Notes: generated by a model from the sequence alone, not told the origin. Positions 9,555-18,575 are shown, counted from the first letter of the stretch. The stretch is 64,000 nucleotides of DNA from Mesorhizobium sp. AR07 (GCF_024746815.1 NZ_CP080525.1:2356001-2420000), one strand, 5' to 3'. Translations and numbers: made by a program.

Positions 9555-9661
9555 CGCCACTGCATTCCGTGGGAAGAACGCTCGGAAAAATATTAAGAGA
9601 CGCACATTACTACTCGATACTGTTGTAACGACGAACGGTCTTTTCAATCAGAGAACAAGTC

Positions 9662-10981
9662 TTGCCCCCTGAGATTCAAGCTAAGCTGCTCGCCTCAATG
9701 AACGCTGGACGGCTGGTGGTCGTCTGCGGTGCGGGCCTTTCCATGACACCGCCAAGCAATTTGCCTTCCGCCCGTCGGGTTGCTGAAATGTGCTTTGACG
9801 AATACCGCCTAACGGCTGATCCCAATTGTGACATTGCGCTGCGGGAAAACCTTGAGGGACTTGCCGAGCACTTCGTTGGAATGAACACTCTGGAGTCGGT
9901 CTTCATCGAGCGCATAGTACCGTGGAAGGCGTTCACCAGGCCGTCCAACCCAGGGCATGCGGCAATCGCAGACTTCCTGATTACCCGGGCATTCACCGCA
10001 GGCATTTCGACGAACTATGACACCTTGATCGAACGATCCGCGTGGGACAATGGCTTCGATTTTCGTGGGTCATTGGATGGGGATGAAGCGAACATTCAAG
10101 CCGCAAAGCAAGGACCGCTTCTCAAGTTTCACGGATGTGCTCTTCAAGATCGACTTTTCACGGTCTGGGCGCCGTCGCAACTGGCAGAGCCGAAGATCGC
10201 TGCGCGTATCGAGAAGAGCAAAACCTGGATGGCTGCCAACCTGCGGCAGCGCGACCTTCTTGTGGTCGGCTTCTGGTCGGATTGGACCTATCTCAACGCC
10301 GTCATTGGATCAGCACTAAAGGATGTTGCGCCTCTGTCAGTAACTGTCGTCGACTTGTCCGATGCGCAGCAGCTTGAACAGAAGGCGCCGGATCTTTGGG
10401 CGCTCGCACATGGCAACAATGTCACCTTTGAACATCTCCGCGAGTCCGGTGCCGATGTCCTGGATGAGTTGCGCCGCGCATTTTCAAGGAACTTCCTCCG
10501 CCAGATGCTTAACGCTGGCCGAGCCGCATTCGAAGATGACATCGGCGGCCAAGGCGACCCTAACTGGTTTGAGGTCTCCGACCAGAATTCTGAAACACTT
10601 TATGGCTGGCGCCGAGATGCCGAAGGCGTTCCGGCCGGGGAGCCAGCCGCCCAACTCCACCCGATCAATTGTGAGGTGCTCGGCTACTTCCACCTCTTAC
10701 TGCGTAGGGCCGGCGCACAAGAGCACCCCAACGGATATGAATTGAACGGCCGGACGATCCGAGTGCTAAATGGCGCCGGAGCGTTGTTAAGCAAGATCCA
10801 GTCTCGGTTTGTCGAAGCCCCACCACTACCGGCGGCAGATGTAGTTGTAGCAGTCGGTGCGACCGACCTTGGTGTCCCGGCCAATGTGGTTCGGCGTGGT
10901 CAGGTGGGAAGTGTCGTTCGGCCTGCAGCCGGGGGAGCATGGCTGGATACAACGCGCGCCAGAGCGGAGTTGAACGTTTGA
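9662..10981 (+). CDS. SIR2-domain effector of a Lamassu-like / ABC-three-component defence operon
   Basis: A 439-residue protein with an N-terminal SIR2-like domain (about residues 15-260). The NAD-binding glycine loop is VVVCGAGLSM, the catalytic-loop Asn-Asp is in AGISTNYDTLIE, and the FHG motif with its catalytic His is LLKFHGC. SIR2 domains in phage-defence proteins usually hydrolyse NAD+ to kill infected cells. Residues 270-439 match nothing I know and may sense or bind partners. The start is uncertain: TTG 9662 or ATG 9698 (MNAGRLVVVC). Its TGA overlaps the next ATG (TGATG), so the two are translationally coupled. With the middle-component and SMC-like genes it matches the LmuA-LmuC-LmuB order of Lamassu systems with SIR2 effectors. 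Confidence 0.85.
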   Translation: MPPEIQAKLLASMNAGRLVVVCGAGLSMTPPSNLPSARRVAEMCFDEYRLTADPNCDIALRENLEGLAEHFVGMNTLESVFIERIVPWKAFTRPSNPGHAAIADFLITRAFTAGISTNYDTLIERSAWDNGFDFRGSLDGDEANIQAAKQGPLLKFHGCALQDRLFTVWAPSQLAEPKIAARIEKSKTWMAANLRQRDLLVVGFWSDWTYLNAVIGSALKDVAPLSVTVVDLSDAQQLEQKAPDLWALAHGNNVTFEHLRESGADVLDELRRAFSRNFLRQMLNAGRAAFEDDIGGQGDPNWFEVSDQNSETLYGWRRDAEGVPAGEPAAQLHPINCEVLGYFHLLLRRAGAQEHPNGYELNGRTIRVLNGAGALLSKIQSRFVEAPPLPAADVVVAVGATDLGVPANVVRRGQVGSVVRPAAGGAWLDTTRARAELNV

Positions 10982-11511
10982 TGGATATCCAAACCCAAGC
11001 CGAAATTGTCCTGCGCGACGCGGGCTATGAAACCTGGTCGTGGACCGGCTCTCCGCCGTTGGTGGCCTGCTTTGAAAATCAAACGGTGATCGGATTCGTC
11101 CACGTCTTCGATTCTGGAGCGGACCTGATCCGAAGGTGGGAGATTGATCAGCAGACGGTTCTCGCGCGCCACAGCACCGCCCTTCGTTCAGCGGGTTTGA
11201 AGGCTTGGAATGTCTACTCGATCTTCCTGACAGCCGAGCAGGCCTCGCCGCACGAGCAGCGTGCTGTTGAGCGCATCGAGGAAGATTTTTCGCTTGCCCG
11301 GAAGATCGCCCGAACCGCCGTTCGTACGCCACAAGATGTTGAGCGTGTTTTGCTTCCCTTGATTGGCGTGAAGGCCCAGCCGCTGCTTGGCGACGCGAAT
11401 TTCGAAGCTCGCCTTCGATCCCGACTAAAGGACATTCCGGCCGACGCAGTCACAGCGTTCCTAGCGTCCACAAAAGCCGAAGACGTCGCGCGCATCCTGG
11501 GGGATCAATGA
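10981..11511 (+). CDS. ABC-three-component system middle component (LmuC-like)
   Basis: A 176-residue soluble protein. The motifs VIGFVHVFDS, the HSTALRSAGLKAWNVYS segment and EEDFSLARKIAR look like the middle-component 1 family of ABC-3C systems, which bridges an effector and an SMC-type ATPase. That family match is from memory and needs an HMM search. I start it at ATG 10981, which overlaps the stop of the SIR2 gene. An in-frame ATG at 10939 would overlap by 43 bases. Its own stop overlaps the ATPase start (ATGA). The tight coupling implies a fixed stoichiometry of the three proteins. Confidence 0.8.
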   Translation: MDIQTQAEIVLRDAGYETWSWTGSPPLVACFENQTVIGFVHVFDSGADLIRRWEIDQQTVLARHSTALRSAGLKAWNVYSIFLTAEQASPHEQRAVERIEEDFSLARKIARTAVRTPQDVERVLLPLIGVKAQPLLGDANFEARLRSRLKDIPADAVTAFLASTKAEDVARILGDQ

Positions 11512-13571
11512 TGAGACTGCATTCTGTGGAAGTCTGTGGTTTTCGGGGCTTCCGCGACAAGCTCCATATCGCCTTTGGAGCCGGCTTCACCATTCTGAGC
11601 GGACGAAACGGCGTGGGCAAGAGCACACTGTGTGACGCAGTGGAGTTTGCCCTAACTGGCAAGATCGACAAGTACAAGGTCGAGACATCCGCCAAGGAGT
11701 CGATCAGTGACTATCTCTGGTGGCGTGGCGATGGGACGCCGGCGGCTCACTATGTCACCACGGTCTTCATTCAAGATGATGGCACTCTATTCGATATCAC
11801 TCGCACACGGGAAACCGGGTCCAATCGGACCGATGAAGAGGTGCGAGCTGTGTTGTGCTCGGGGCCGGCCCCCGACGACGCCCTCATCCAGCTGTGCAAG
11901 ACGTCGATCATTCGCGACGAATGGATTGCTGCCCTGAGTCTCGATCTTACTGAGACCGAGCGGTTCGAACTCGTTCGGTCCGCGCTTGGAGCTGTCGAGG
12001 GGGCTGACTTCGGCGGGAAAGCCAAGGACGTGTTGGCGAGCGCCGAGGCCAGCCAAGATAAGTCGGATAAGATCTATGAAGCTGCTCGTGGCCAGTTAGC
12101 GGACAGGCTTACCCAACTCTCCGAAGCTCAGGATGCGGCGGCACGCGCAGGCGACGTCGCGGCCGCTATGCAGGTCCTTAGTGCCGTCACGCAAGATGGA
12201 TCCTCCGACCTGCTGAGTCGCTTGGCGGCTGGAAGACGTATGCTCGCAGACCGACGAGCTCGGCTTGGCCCAATGGGAGAAGCTGTCCAGATGGGCCGAG
12301 AAGTCTCCGCTCTTCGTCAGGCCTTCGGATCACCTGACAATGTCCAGCGGCGCTCAGAGGCACGTCAAGCGCTCGCGAACGCAACTGTCGTTAAGGAAAC
12401 CGCCGACAACGCCGTGGCCGACGCCAAGCTTCAGCTGGCGCGTGAAGAGCAGGCCGACGCAGTTGCGGCATCATTGACCCTGCTCGTGGAGCATGGTGAA
12501 CGCCTTGGACTCCACGACGATCATTGTCCGTTGTGTGCCGCAGCTAGAACCCACGACCAGTTCGCTGCTGGCTTGGCGATCGCGCGCGCTAGGATCGAAA
12601 CACTAGCTTCGGGCGTCAGCCAGGCCCGCGATGCTCTGAGGGTGATCGCCGCAGCGGCGGAGCAACGTCGTCAGTCGTTGGCTGCAGCTCAGGCCCAAGC
12701 TGCCGCCTTCGATGAGGAAGAGGCTCGTCTGCGAGCGCGCGAGGAAGCCCATGTGGAGTTTCTCGGTCTTCACGATCTGGGCTTCCAGTTTGCCCAAGAT
12801 GCAGATGGCCTCGAGCATGAGCTGCTCGCGGAGCGGGATCGGTTGATCAATCTTGAGCGTGCTCTGCTGACACTCGAAGCTTCACAAGCGGTTTCCCGCA
12901 TCGCCGCCTTGGAAGACCAGGTCGCGGCGCTCCGGACTGATGTCGACTCTGCTGCCGATCTAATCGCGATTTCACAAGCTGCGGTCGCCTCAGCCAAGGT
13001 CATCGAACGCGCCGTGCGGCGCGTCAGCGCGGAGATCATTGATGAACGGCTTGCGCAGATCAGCCCACTCCTGAACGAACTCTACCAACGCCTGCGACCA
13101 CACGCAGCCTGGCGGACGATTGACTATCGCGTTCGCGGCGATGTCCGTCGTTTCCTCAGCCTGAAGGTCGGAAACGATCTCAATCCTCAGTTTGTATTCA
13201 GCAGCGGTCAACGTCGCGCTGCCGGCCTGGCGTTTTTGTTGTCAGTTCATTTGGCCCGCGCTTGGACACCGTGGCGAACGCTGCTTCTTGACGACCCGGT
13301 ACAGCATATTGACGACTTCAGGGCTCTACAGCTCGTGGAGGTGTTGGCTGCATTCCGCCTAGATCGGCGTCAGATTATTTGCGCGGTCGAGGACGCAGAC
13401 CTCGCCGATTTGCTATGCCGACGATTGCCGAGTACCGCCGAAGAGCCTGGTCGTCGCTACGACATAGACTTAGGCCCTGACGGTGCGGCAGTTGTAGCTG
13501 TGGCGGCTGCAATCCCACCTATGGCAGTCGACGTCTTGCGGAGAGGTTCGGGACTTCAGGCCGTTAGCTGA
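11508..13571 (+). CDS. SMC/RecF-like ABC ATPase with zinc-hook motif (LmuB-like)
   Basis: A 687-residue SMC-type ATPase. Walker A is ILSGRNGVGKSTLCD near residue 30. Alanine- and glutamate-rich coiled coils flank a central CPLC motif (HDDHCPLCAAARTHDQF, near residue 340) like the Rad50 zinc hook. The ABC signature is FSSGQRRAAGLAF and Walker B is LLLDDPVQHIDDF near residue 600. Such proteins bind DNA ends or foreign DNA structures and are thought to release the effector. The length is somewhat short for Rad50 but normal for LmuB. It overlaps the preceding gene by four bases, and no nuclease subunit such as SbcD is nearby. Confidence 0.88.
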   Translation: MMRLHSVEVCGFRGFRDKLHIAFGAGFTILSGRNGVGKSTLCDAVEFALTGKIDKYKVETSAKESISDYLWWRGDGTPAAHYVTTVFIQDDGTLFDITRTRETGSNRTDEEVRAVLCSGPAPDDALIQLCKTSIIRDEWIAALSLDLTETERFELVRSALGAVEGADFGGKAKDVLASAEASQDKSDKIYEAARGQLADRLTQLSEAQDAAARAGDVAAAMQVLSAVTQDGSSDLLSRLAAGRRMLADRRARLGPMGEAVQMGREVSALRQAFGSPDNVQRRSEARQALANATVVKETADNAVADAKLQLAREEQADAVAASLTLLVEHGERLGLHDDHCPLCAAARTHDQFAAGLAIARARIETLASGVSQARDALRVIAAAAEQRRQSLAAAQAQAAAFDEEEARLRAREEAHVEFLGLHDLGFQFAQDADGLEHELLAERDRLINLERALLTLEASQAVSRIAALEDQVAALRTDVDSAADLIAISQAAVASAKVIERAVRRVSAEIIDERLAQISPLLNELYQRLRPHAAWRTIDYRVRGDVRRFLSLKVGNDLNPQFVFSSGQRRAAGLAFLLSVHLARAWTPWRTLLLDDPVQHIDDFRALQLVEVLAAFRLDRRQIICAVEDADLADLLCRRLPSTAEEPGRRYDIDLGPDGAAVVAVAAAIPPMAVDVLRRGSGLQAVS

Positions 13572-13599
13572 TCGAAAGCTAACCACGCGGCGTCGTGAT

Positions 13600-13968
13600 T
13601 CACTGGTCGACGTCGTCGAATATCGAGCGCGTCTGCGCTGCCGATCGTTGGTTCCATGGGGCATCAGTTTTCTCGGATACCGCAGAAATCTGGGTCCAGT
13701 CCGCATTATCGTCCTTTTCGCTGTCTCGCTCCTCCTTTCGCTCGGCAACTCTCTTTGTTTGTGCGGTGATCGTCCTGCGGGCAGCGTTGATTAGATCGGC
13801 GGTTTCGTCATCAGGAGAAATTCCTTCGAGTTTATCGAGCGCGCTTGAAATCATGTCGAAATGGCTGTCCGGCTCCTCGTCGAGATCGGCTTCGTCCGCA
13901 AGTTCGGCGATACGCTCGGGCAGGTTTGGCAAACTGTGAACGCGAAGTTCCGTCGCCGTGGATAGCAC
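13600..13968 (-). CDS. Hypothetical acidic protein
   Basis: A 122-residue, highly charged frame (LPERIAELADEADLDEEPDS, then EERDSEKDD) converging on the SMC-like gene with 28 bases between stops. The first codon is GTG and no good ribosome site is visible. The right edge adjoins a structured, gene-free stretch, so the frame may be the 3' part of a truncated gene. I do not recognise it. Confidence 0.45.
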   Translation of the reverse strand: MLSTATELRVHSLPNLPERIAELADEADLDEEPDSHFDMISSALDKLEGISPDDETADLINAARRTITAQTKRVAERKEERDSEKDDNADWTQISAVSEKTDAPWNQRSAAQTRSIFDDVDQ

Positions 13969-13990
13969 CTTTCAAGGGTGCGGAGGTACC

Positions 13991-14080
13991 CAGGACCCCG
14001 ACCCGCAGCAGCTTGGCAGTCCTATACTGCCCGTAGATAGACCACAAAGGGGTCCTGCATGCCGACCCTCCTGCGGTCGG
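13991..14080. repeat. Inverted repeats downstream of the SIR2 operon
   Basis: CAGGACCCC at 13991-13999 is repeated perfectly in inverse as GGGGTCCTG at 14049-14057, with a 49-base loop. A second short hairpin follows at once, CCGACC 14062-14067 with GGTCGG 14075-14080. No T-run follows, so it is not a standard terminator. It could be a structured RNA, a recombination site or an end of the defence island. Confidence 0.4.
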
Positions 14081-14367
14081 GAGGCGGCTTCACGATTAAC
14101 CACGTCGTGGCGATTCACCTAGTCGAAGGGCGAGCGCTTTTTCCTTACAGGAAACACTGCGGCCGAACATCATGATCTGAATGAAGAACTCCTGCGCGGA
14201 CTTGTTCCTGCGACAGCAGGCTGGTCCCATCGCCGGATGGATAGCGACGCGTTTTGCGAGCGGTTGGGAACAAGATTTCACCACGGGTGTTATGGGGCAG
14301 TGACCGTCCGATGAAATGAAGCCAAGCGGCCGTCGGAGTTGCAGCCATTGAAAAGAGGAGGAACATA

Positions 14368-14553
14368 ATGGGTTTCTTCGGCAAACTGTTTTCTGGCCTC
14401 AGCCAAAAGACAAGACACGGGAAGAAGGTAAGCGGAGACATGCGCAAGGCCACCGGGGCGGGACCCGCAATGGCCGCGCACTCCAAGGACGCCAAGACCA
14501 CCGCGGCCACTGGCCAAAACCCGGCCGCTGCAAAAGAAGACAAATCGAACTGA
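14368..14553 (+). CDS. Small basic protein of unknown function (61 aa)
   Basis: A 61-residue Lys/Ala-rich protein beginning MGFFGKLFSGLSQKTRHGKK. AGGAGG lies 7 bases before the ATG. A stress-type promoter candidate (GGAAC-N16-TGTT) lies at 14267-14291. A decayed second copy sits on the minus strand at 19130-19310, which shows this is a real gene family. No domain is recognised; the low-complexity composition suggests a disordered protein. Confidence 0.7.
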   Translation: MGFFGKLFSGLSQKTRHGKKVSGDMRKATGAGPAMAAHSKDAKTTAATGQNPAAAKEDKSN

Positions 14554-14637
14554 CGGGAGAGACTCGCACGGATTGGGTCGATCAGGTCTTGTGGTCGTTG
14601 GACGATCCGTTGACGAACACGCCAATCTCGTGGCATC

Positions 14638-14849
14638 GCTCTACGTAGACATCGGCGACGAGGTGATGCCTGCTATCACCGTCATCAAGCGGCTGGACAA
14701 CGGTCGCCTCCGAGTCAGCATTCCGTCCTATAAATTCCCGTATTCAATCGAAACGCCTCGGCGGCTCGGTCACCGTCGACATCGGGTCGATCACGGGCTT
14801 GAAGAAAGCACTGCCCCGCACGAAACCATTGCGCGACATTCAGGACTAA
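14638..14849 (+). pseudogene. Decayed copy 1 of a small IDIGDDV-family protein
   Basis: The frame reads VDIGDEVMPAITVIKRLDNG, then RVSIPSYKFPYSIETP, and then jumps into another frame for GSVTVDIGSITGLKKALP and KPLRDIQD ending at TAA 14847. Comparison with the fuller copy at 57336-57637 shows that about 110 bases between the SIE-P and LGG segments are deleted. The sequence upstream (14565-14620) is also shared with the second copy. Neither copy is intact here, and I do not recognise the family. Confidence 0.6.
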
Positions 14850-14985
14850 TGGAAACGGCCAACGCGAAGAAAGCCCGCCGGCCGGAGATCGCCCTATCAA
14901 CGATCACGGAATCGCCCCGTATTTCCCCCCAAAAAAGACGAAAATCACCCCGATCGACCGATTCTTCCGGCCGTCAAAAATGGGG

Positions 14986-15195
14986 CTATCTCCCTTCCCG
15001 ACGCTTTTCGATCTCATAAGATAGCCAACGACAGAACATTCCGACAATCGACGCGGTGGCACCGCCGAGTAGACAGGCGAGCAGGAGGAAACTTCTCGAA
15101 GCGCTCGACCAACTTACGATGGCCAAGAGGATCACGCTCACCATTGAGATAACATAGCCTATGCCCTTGAGCATATGCAATGAAGCTTTTGTCAT
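14986..15195 (-). CDS. Small inner-membrane protein
   Basis: A 69-residue protein with two membrane segments (IGYVISMVSVILLAIVSW and FLLLACLLGGATASIVGMF) and a basic tail (YEIEKRREGR), predicted in the cytoplasmic membrane. The start may be ATG 15195 (MTKASLHML) or ATG 15174 (MLKGIG); neither has a clear ribosome site. I recall similar short proteins in rhizobial genomes but know no function. Confidence 0.7.
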   Translation of the reverse strand: MTKASLHMLKGIGYVISMVSVILLAIVSWSSASRSFLLLACLLGGATASIVGMFCRWLSYEIEKRREGR

Positions 15196-15320
15196 TCCGG
15201 GGCATCCATCATCTGAGCGGTGCAGTGAGGTCATCGAGCATGCAACGGCATCTGCCGCGTCCGACTGGCTCGGCTAACCGTTGGGCCTGCGACGCCTTCC
15301 TAAACGCTTCCAACGCCGAC

Positions 15321-15491
15321 CTAGGCGTTCATGTTCCTCACATAGGCCAACATTCGAGCCGCGTTCTGGCAGTTGATTTCCTTCTTGTTCCGCCATTGGC
15401 TGTCGAGGGCCTTTGTGGCCTCGCCGATTGATGAACCGATCGCAGTCCACCCACCCACAAAGGTCACTTTGACAGGAAGAACGGCAGCCAT
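15321..15491 (-). CDS. Small hypothetical protein (56 aa)
   Basis: Begins MAAVLPVKVTFVGGWTAIGS at ATG 15491, chosen because GGAGGTGA lies 5 bases upstream. The open frame extends further upstream to 15686, but that part overlaps the DUF768 gene on the other strand. No domain is recognised. Confidence 0.6.
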   Translation of the reverse strand: MAAVLPVKVTFVGGWTAIGSSIGEATKALDSQWRNKKEINCQNAARMLAYVRNMNA

Positions 15492-15587
15492 CGCGTCACC
15501 TCCAATTTCTCGACGGCACATAACGCCGGTGCCGGAAATTTGGTCGCGAGAGTTGGAACTTAAGTTAGCCGTGTGCGTATCACAGCC

Positions 15588-15833
15588 ATGAGCGCACGCG
15601 GATCCAACTTTTTTCATCAGTGGCTTAGCAACAACCTGCCCGAGACGGCCGGTGCGGATATCATCTCCGTGAGCGAATTGACCCACAAGCTATTTGCTGA
15701 CGCCAAAGCGTTAGGCATCGGCAGCAACGAGATCGAGGAAGACACTGGAAGCGTCTACGAGGCGATCCTTGATGCGATCGTTCATCACGACGCTGGCTTG
15801 GGGACTGACGTAGTTGGAAGAGAGACAGGATGA
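15588..15833 (+). CDS. DUF768 family protein
   Basis: An 81-residue protein (MSARGSNFFHQWLSNNLP start, ISVSELTHKLFADAKALG middle) of DUF768, a family almost confined to Mesorhizobium and relatives. The EIEEDTGSVYEAILDAI segment is its core. An in-frame ATG at 15573 would give five more residues, but MSxRGxxF is the usual beginning. A paralogue lies at 22479-22703. Function unknown. Confidence 0.8.
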   Translation: MSARGSNFFHQWLSNNLPETAGADIISVSELTHKLFADAKALGIGSNEIEEDTGSVYEAILDAIVHHDAGLGTDVVGRETG

Positions 15834-16255
15834 TAGCCCAGGATAAAAGTGAGTCGTCTTTACCGCTGGAGCCGAGTTGCATTTGCCGCTACGAAACGCC
15901 ACCCTCCGGGATGTGCTCAATACGCAGAAATGTGACGCCTCGGCGATTCGTCTCGTTGTCGAAGAGCGCTACATCGTGACGCGAGCCATTGAGGTTAGGT
16001 CGGATTTAATGTCCAGAGTGAAACACCCGCCTGCACAACCCCAGATCCCGTCCTTGATCGGGCGCTTGAGGCGTCCTTTCGCGATTGTCAGCCTTATCAC
16101 CAGCCGATTCCACTGAGCGACATCATGATCAAGCTTCGGGCGAACTGAAAATCATCGTGGGGAGGTATGAGACCCTCCACGGATTTAACTTGTACTTCGA
16201 GTAGCGCAGCGCCTACGACACCTGTCACGCTAAACGTGCGAATAAATAAAATCTT
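15834..16255. other. Gap with no supported gene
   Basis: A 79-codon frame at 15877-16116 lacks a ribosome site and any recognisable motif. Otherwise the stretch shows nothing before the 3' end of the histidine kinase. Confidence 0.45.
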
Positions 16256-17812
16256 TCATTCCGCCAATCTTTCCGCCGGAGCCGAGAGGCGAACGATAAC
16301 GCCCTCTGGTTTCCAATCATAGAAGGTCGTCCCGCCAAGCTGACCCTCCACGCTTCGGCTGACCAGCAGGCTGCCAAAGCCTTGACCGCTTGGCGAACCT
16401 TCAACGGCTGGTCCGCCACGTTCTTTCCAGGTCAGCACGAATTCGCCATCATTCAGGGACCAATCGACAGCAACGCGTCCGCTCGGAGACGACAAGGCCC
16501 CATATTTGGAGGCATTCGTCGCCAGCTCGTGCAAGACGAGCGCGACGCTTGTGGCGGCTTGCCCACCAATCGGCAAGGGCGGGCCATCGAACAAGAAACG
16601 GTCAGCACGCTCCAGGTCGAGGTACGGCGAACAAATGGCTCGGACGAGCGCATCAATGGTTGTCGCCCGTGTGCTCTCGTTTACAGCGCCGGTTGGCAGC
16701 ACGAGTTCATGCGCGCGCGCGAGTGCTTCGAGCCTGCCTCGGATCGCCTTCGCCATTTCCTGTGGAGTGCCTGCCGAACGCGCACTTAGCCCCACCACGC
16801 TACCGGTGACCGTGAACAGGTTCTTGATCCGGTGGTTCATCTCTCGGAGCAGCAAGCTTTGCCTCTCATCGCGCTGCCGCAGGGTCTCGGCCAGTTCTTT
16901 CTGCTCATGGATTTCGGTGTTCGAGCCGGTCCACATGGATATGTTCCCGGCAGCATCCCGCATGGCATGGCCGCGGCTTAGATGCCATCGATAGACCCCA
17001 TCATAACGGCGGAAGCGGTGTTCAAGCTCGAAATCTTCCCCGGTCTCGATCGAGTGTTTCCACCGCACGATGTTTTCCTCCACATCGTCGGGATGGATGA
17101 ATTGCAGCCAACCCCAATCGCGAATCTGCTCGAAGCTCAACCCCGTGAACTCGGTCCATTGGCGGTTGAAGTAATCCACGTCGCCGTTGGGCTTAGCGGT
17201 GAAAATCTTCTGCGGCATAGACTCAGCCAGGAAATGAAACCGTCCAGCGCTGTCGCGCAAGTTCACGAGCATGGCGTCTTTAGCGGCGAATGCCTCTCGC
17301 GCTGATCGCCGAAGCTCCATTTGATCCATGACCAGGGAGGCAAGATCATTGAGATGAGCGATTTCTTCCTGGCCGATTTCCCGAGGCTCCCTGTCAATTA
17401 CACAGAGAGTGCCAAGATTGAACCCGTCGTGTGTCCGCAGCGGCACGCCAGCATAGAAGCGCAGGCCGAATTCACCTGCGACAAGCGGATTGGCCAACGC
17501 GTAAACGTCGCGTTTTGCATCGGACAGAATATGAGGCTCATCCCGCAAGATTGCTGAAGCGCACAAGCCTGGGTCACGGCCGATCTCGGTGGTGCTAATC
17601 CCGTGGGCTGACTTAAACCAGATGCGGTCGTGATCGACGATGCTGATAACTGAAATAGGAACGTCAAACAGGCGTGCGGCAATGGCCGTGATCCGATCGA
17701 ACGCGCCATCGGGAGGAGTGTCAAGAATATCGTACCGTCGAACGGCTTCAATCCGCTTCGCTTCGTTTTCAGGAATGAGGTTCGCCGGTTCCGGAAGTGC
17801 TACATCCACCAT
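16256..17812 (-). CDS. GAF-PAS HWE-family sensor histidine kinase
   Basis: A 518-residue cytoplasmic kinase. A GAF domain (about residues 25-165, AARLFDVPISVISIVD) is followed by a PAS_3 fold domain (about 190-310, FNRQWTEFTGL, DGVYRWHLSRG). The HWE dimerisation domain has its phospho-accepting His in REMNHRIKNLF, and the ATPase N box is HELATNASKYGALS. No membrane segment is seen. HWE kinases of this order often feed the PhyR/NepR/EcfG general stress pathway or respond to light or redox, which would suit the stress promoters in this window, but that link is inference. A Mesorhizobium-type GAF-PAS-HWE architecture is common. Confidence 0.92.
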   Translation of the reverse strand: MVDVALPEPANLIPENEAKRIEAVRRYDILDTPPDGAFDRITAIAARLFDVPISVISIVDHDRIWFKSAHGISTTEIGRDPGLCASAILRDEPHILSDAKRDVYALANPLVAGEFGLRFYAGVPLRTHDGFNLGTLCVIDREPREIGQEEIAHLNDLASLVMDQMELRRSAREAFAAKDAMLVNLRDSAGRFHFLAESMPQKIFTAKPNGDVDYFNRQWTEFTGLSFEQIRDWGWLQFIHPDDVEENIVRWKHSIETGEDFELEHRFRRYDGVYRWHLSRGHAMRDAAGNISMWTGSNTEIHEQKELAETLRQRDERQSLLLREMNHRIKNLFTVTGSVVGLSARSAGTPQEMAKAIRGRLEALARAHELVLPTGAVNESTRATTIDALVRAICSPYLDLERADRFLFDGPPLPIGGQAATSVALVLHELATNASKYGALSSPSGRVAVDWSLNDGEFVLTWKERGGPAVEGSPSGQGFGSLLVSRSVEGQLGGTTFYDWKPEGVIVRLSAPAERLAE

Positions 17813-18311
17813 TCCTCAGATCTCACCCAATGCGCTTAGGGAAAAATACGTTAAGCCGGAATTCCCCAGATAGCCGGCCAATCCGCCTATAGTTGAGCGG
17901 CAATCTGCCCGATAAACGCCCGTCGCGCACCTCCTCTTTGCGATTTTTTGCTGGTTGTGCCCTTGCCCCCGTCTGCGCCCGAGCCTCGGTGGTGATTTGC
18001 CCTGTCCGGGCGGATTTTGGGCGCACTTCGCCTGTGGAGAGGCGGGGGTTGGGGTGCGGCCGTCGTCAACATGGGCCAGCCTGAGGCGGCGCGACTGGCC
18101 ATGATGTCCAGGATGGCCCCGACAGATCGCGCGGCACGGCGACCTCGGCCGCCGCCGTCCAACCTCAAGCACAAGAGATTTAGTTGTGGCAAGAATCGGG
18201 CTGCTGCCACATAGTCTCGGAGCCGCCACGAGCAGCGCTCCACGCATACAGCTGGGTCTGGGGTGCGAGGTGCGAAGCGGACAGAAATCTGATCGGAGGA
18301 TCGGTCTGCAG
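17813..18311. other. Gap with no supported gene
   Basis: Long frames on the minus strand here are arginine- and proline-rich GC artefacts without ribosome sites. No gene is recognised between the kinase start and the terminator at 18312. Confidence 0.5.
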
Positions 18312-18341
18312 AAAAGGCCGGCGAGGCAACGCCGGCCTTTT
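18312..18341. terminator. Rho-independent terminator downstream of csbD
   Basis: A perfect 12-base stem, AAAAGGCCGGCG with CGCCGGCCTTTT, around a six-base loop. It lies 18 bases past the csbD stop on the minus strand; the A/T-rich stem ends let it work in either direction. Confidence 0.85.
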
Positions 18342-18359
18342 GCCAGTGACTGACACCCG

Positions 18360-18575
18360 TCAGAGATTTTTGTTGATTGCTGCAGCCGCTTTGTTGGTGG
18401 CGTCTTTGGCCGCGCCTTTGACGTCGCCCACCGCCTTCTGGACCTTCCCCTTGGCTTCCTGCGCAGCACCTTCTGCCCGCAGGCGGTCGTTGCCGACAGC
18501 TTTTCCGACGCCTTGCTTGACGTCCCCGACTGCCTGATTTGCGAGGCCTTTGGCCTTGTCGCTCGTGCTACCCAT
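18360..18575 (-). CDS. CsbD family stress protein
   Basis: A 71-residue CsbD-like protein ([20 protein letters not shown] start, [20 protein letters not shown] core). The family is hydrophilic, probably helical and strongly induced by general stress. The gene has its own EcfG-type promoter at 18610-18634 and a terminator. A close paralogue lies at 26986-27201. ATG 18575 is preceded by AAGGAG. Confidence 0.92.
   Translation of the reverse strand: MGSTSDKAKGLANQAVGDVKQGVGKAVGNDRLRAEGAAQEAKGKVQKAVGDVKGAAKDATNKAAAAINKNL

Noticed and set aside
9662..13571. Thoeris or SIR2-Argonaute system
   Set aside because: A SIR2 protein is present, but there is no TIR-domain gene, no PIWI/APAZ domain and no HerA-type ATPase; the SMC-like ATPase and middle component point to Lamassu/ABC-3C instead.
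17816..18469. 217-codon Arg/Pro-rich minus-strand frame
   Set aside because: Overlaps csbD and its terminator in another frame; composition is a GC artefact.
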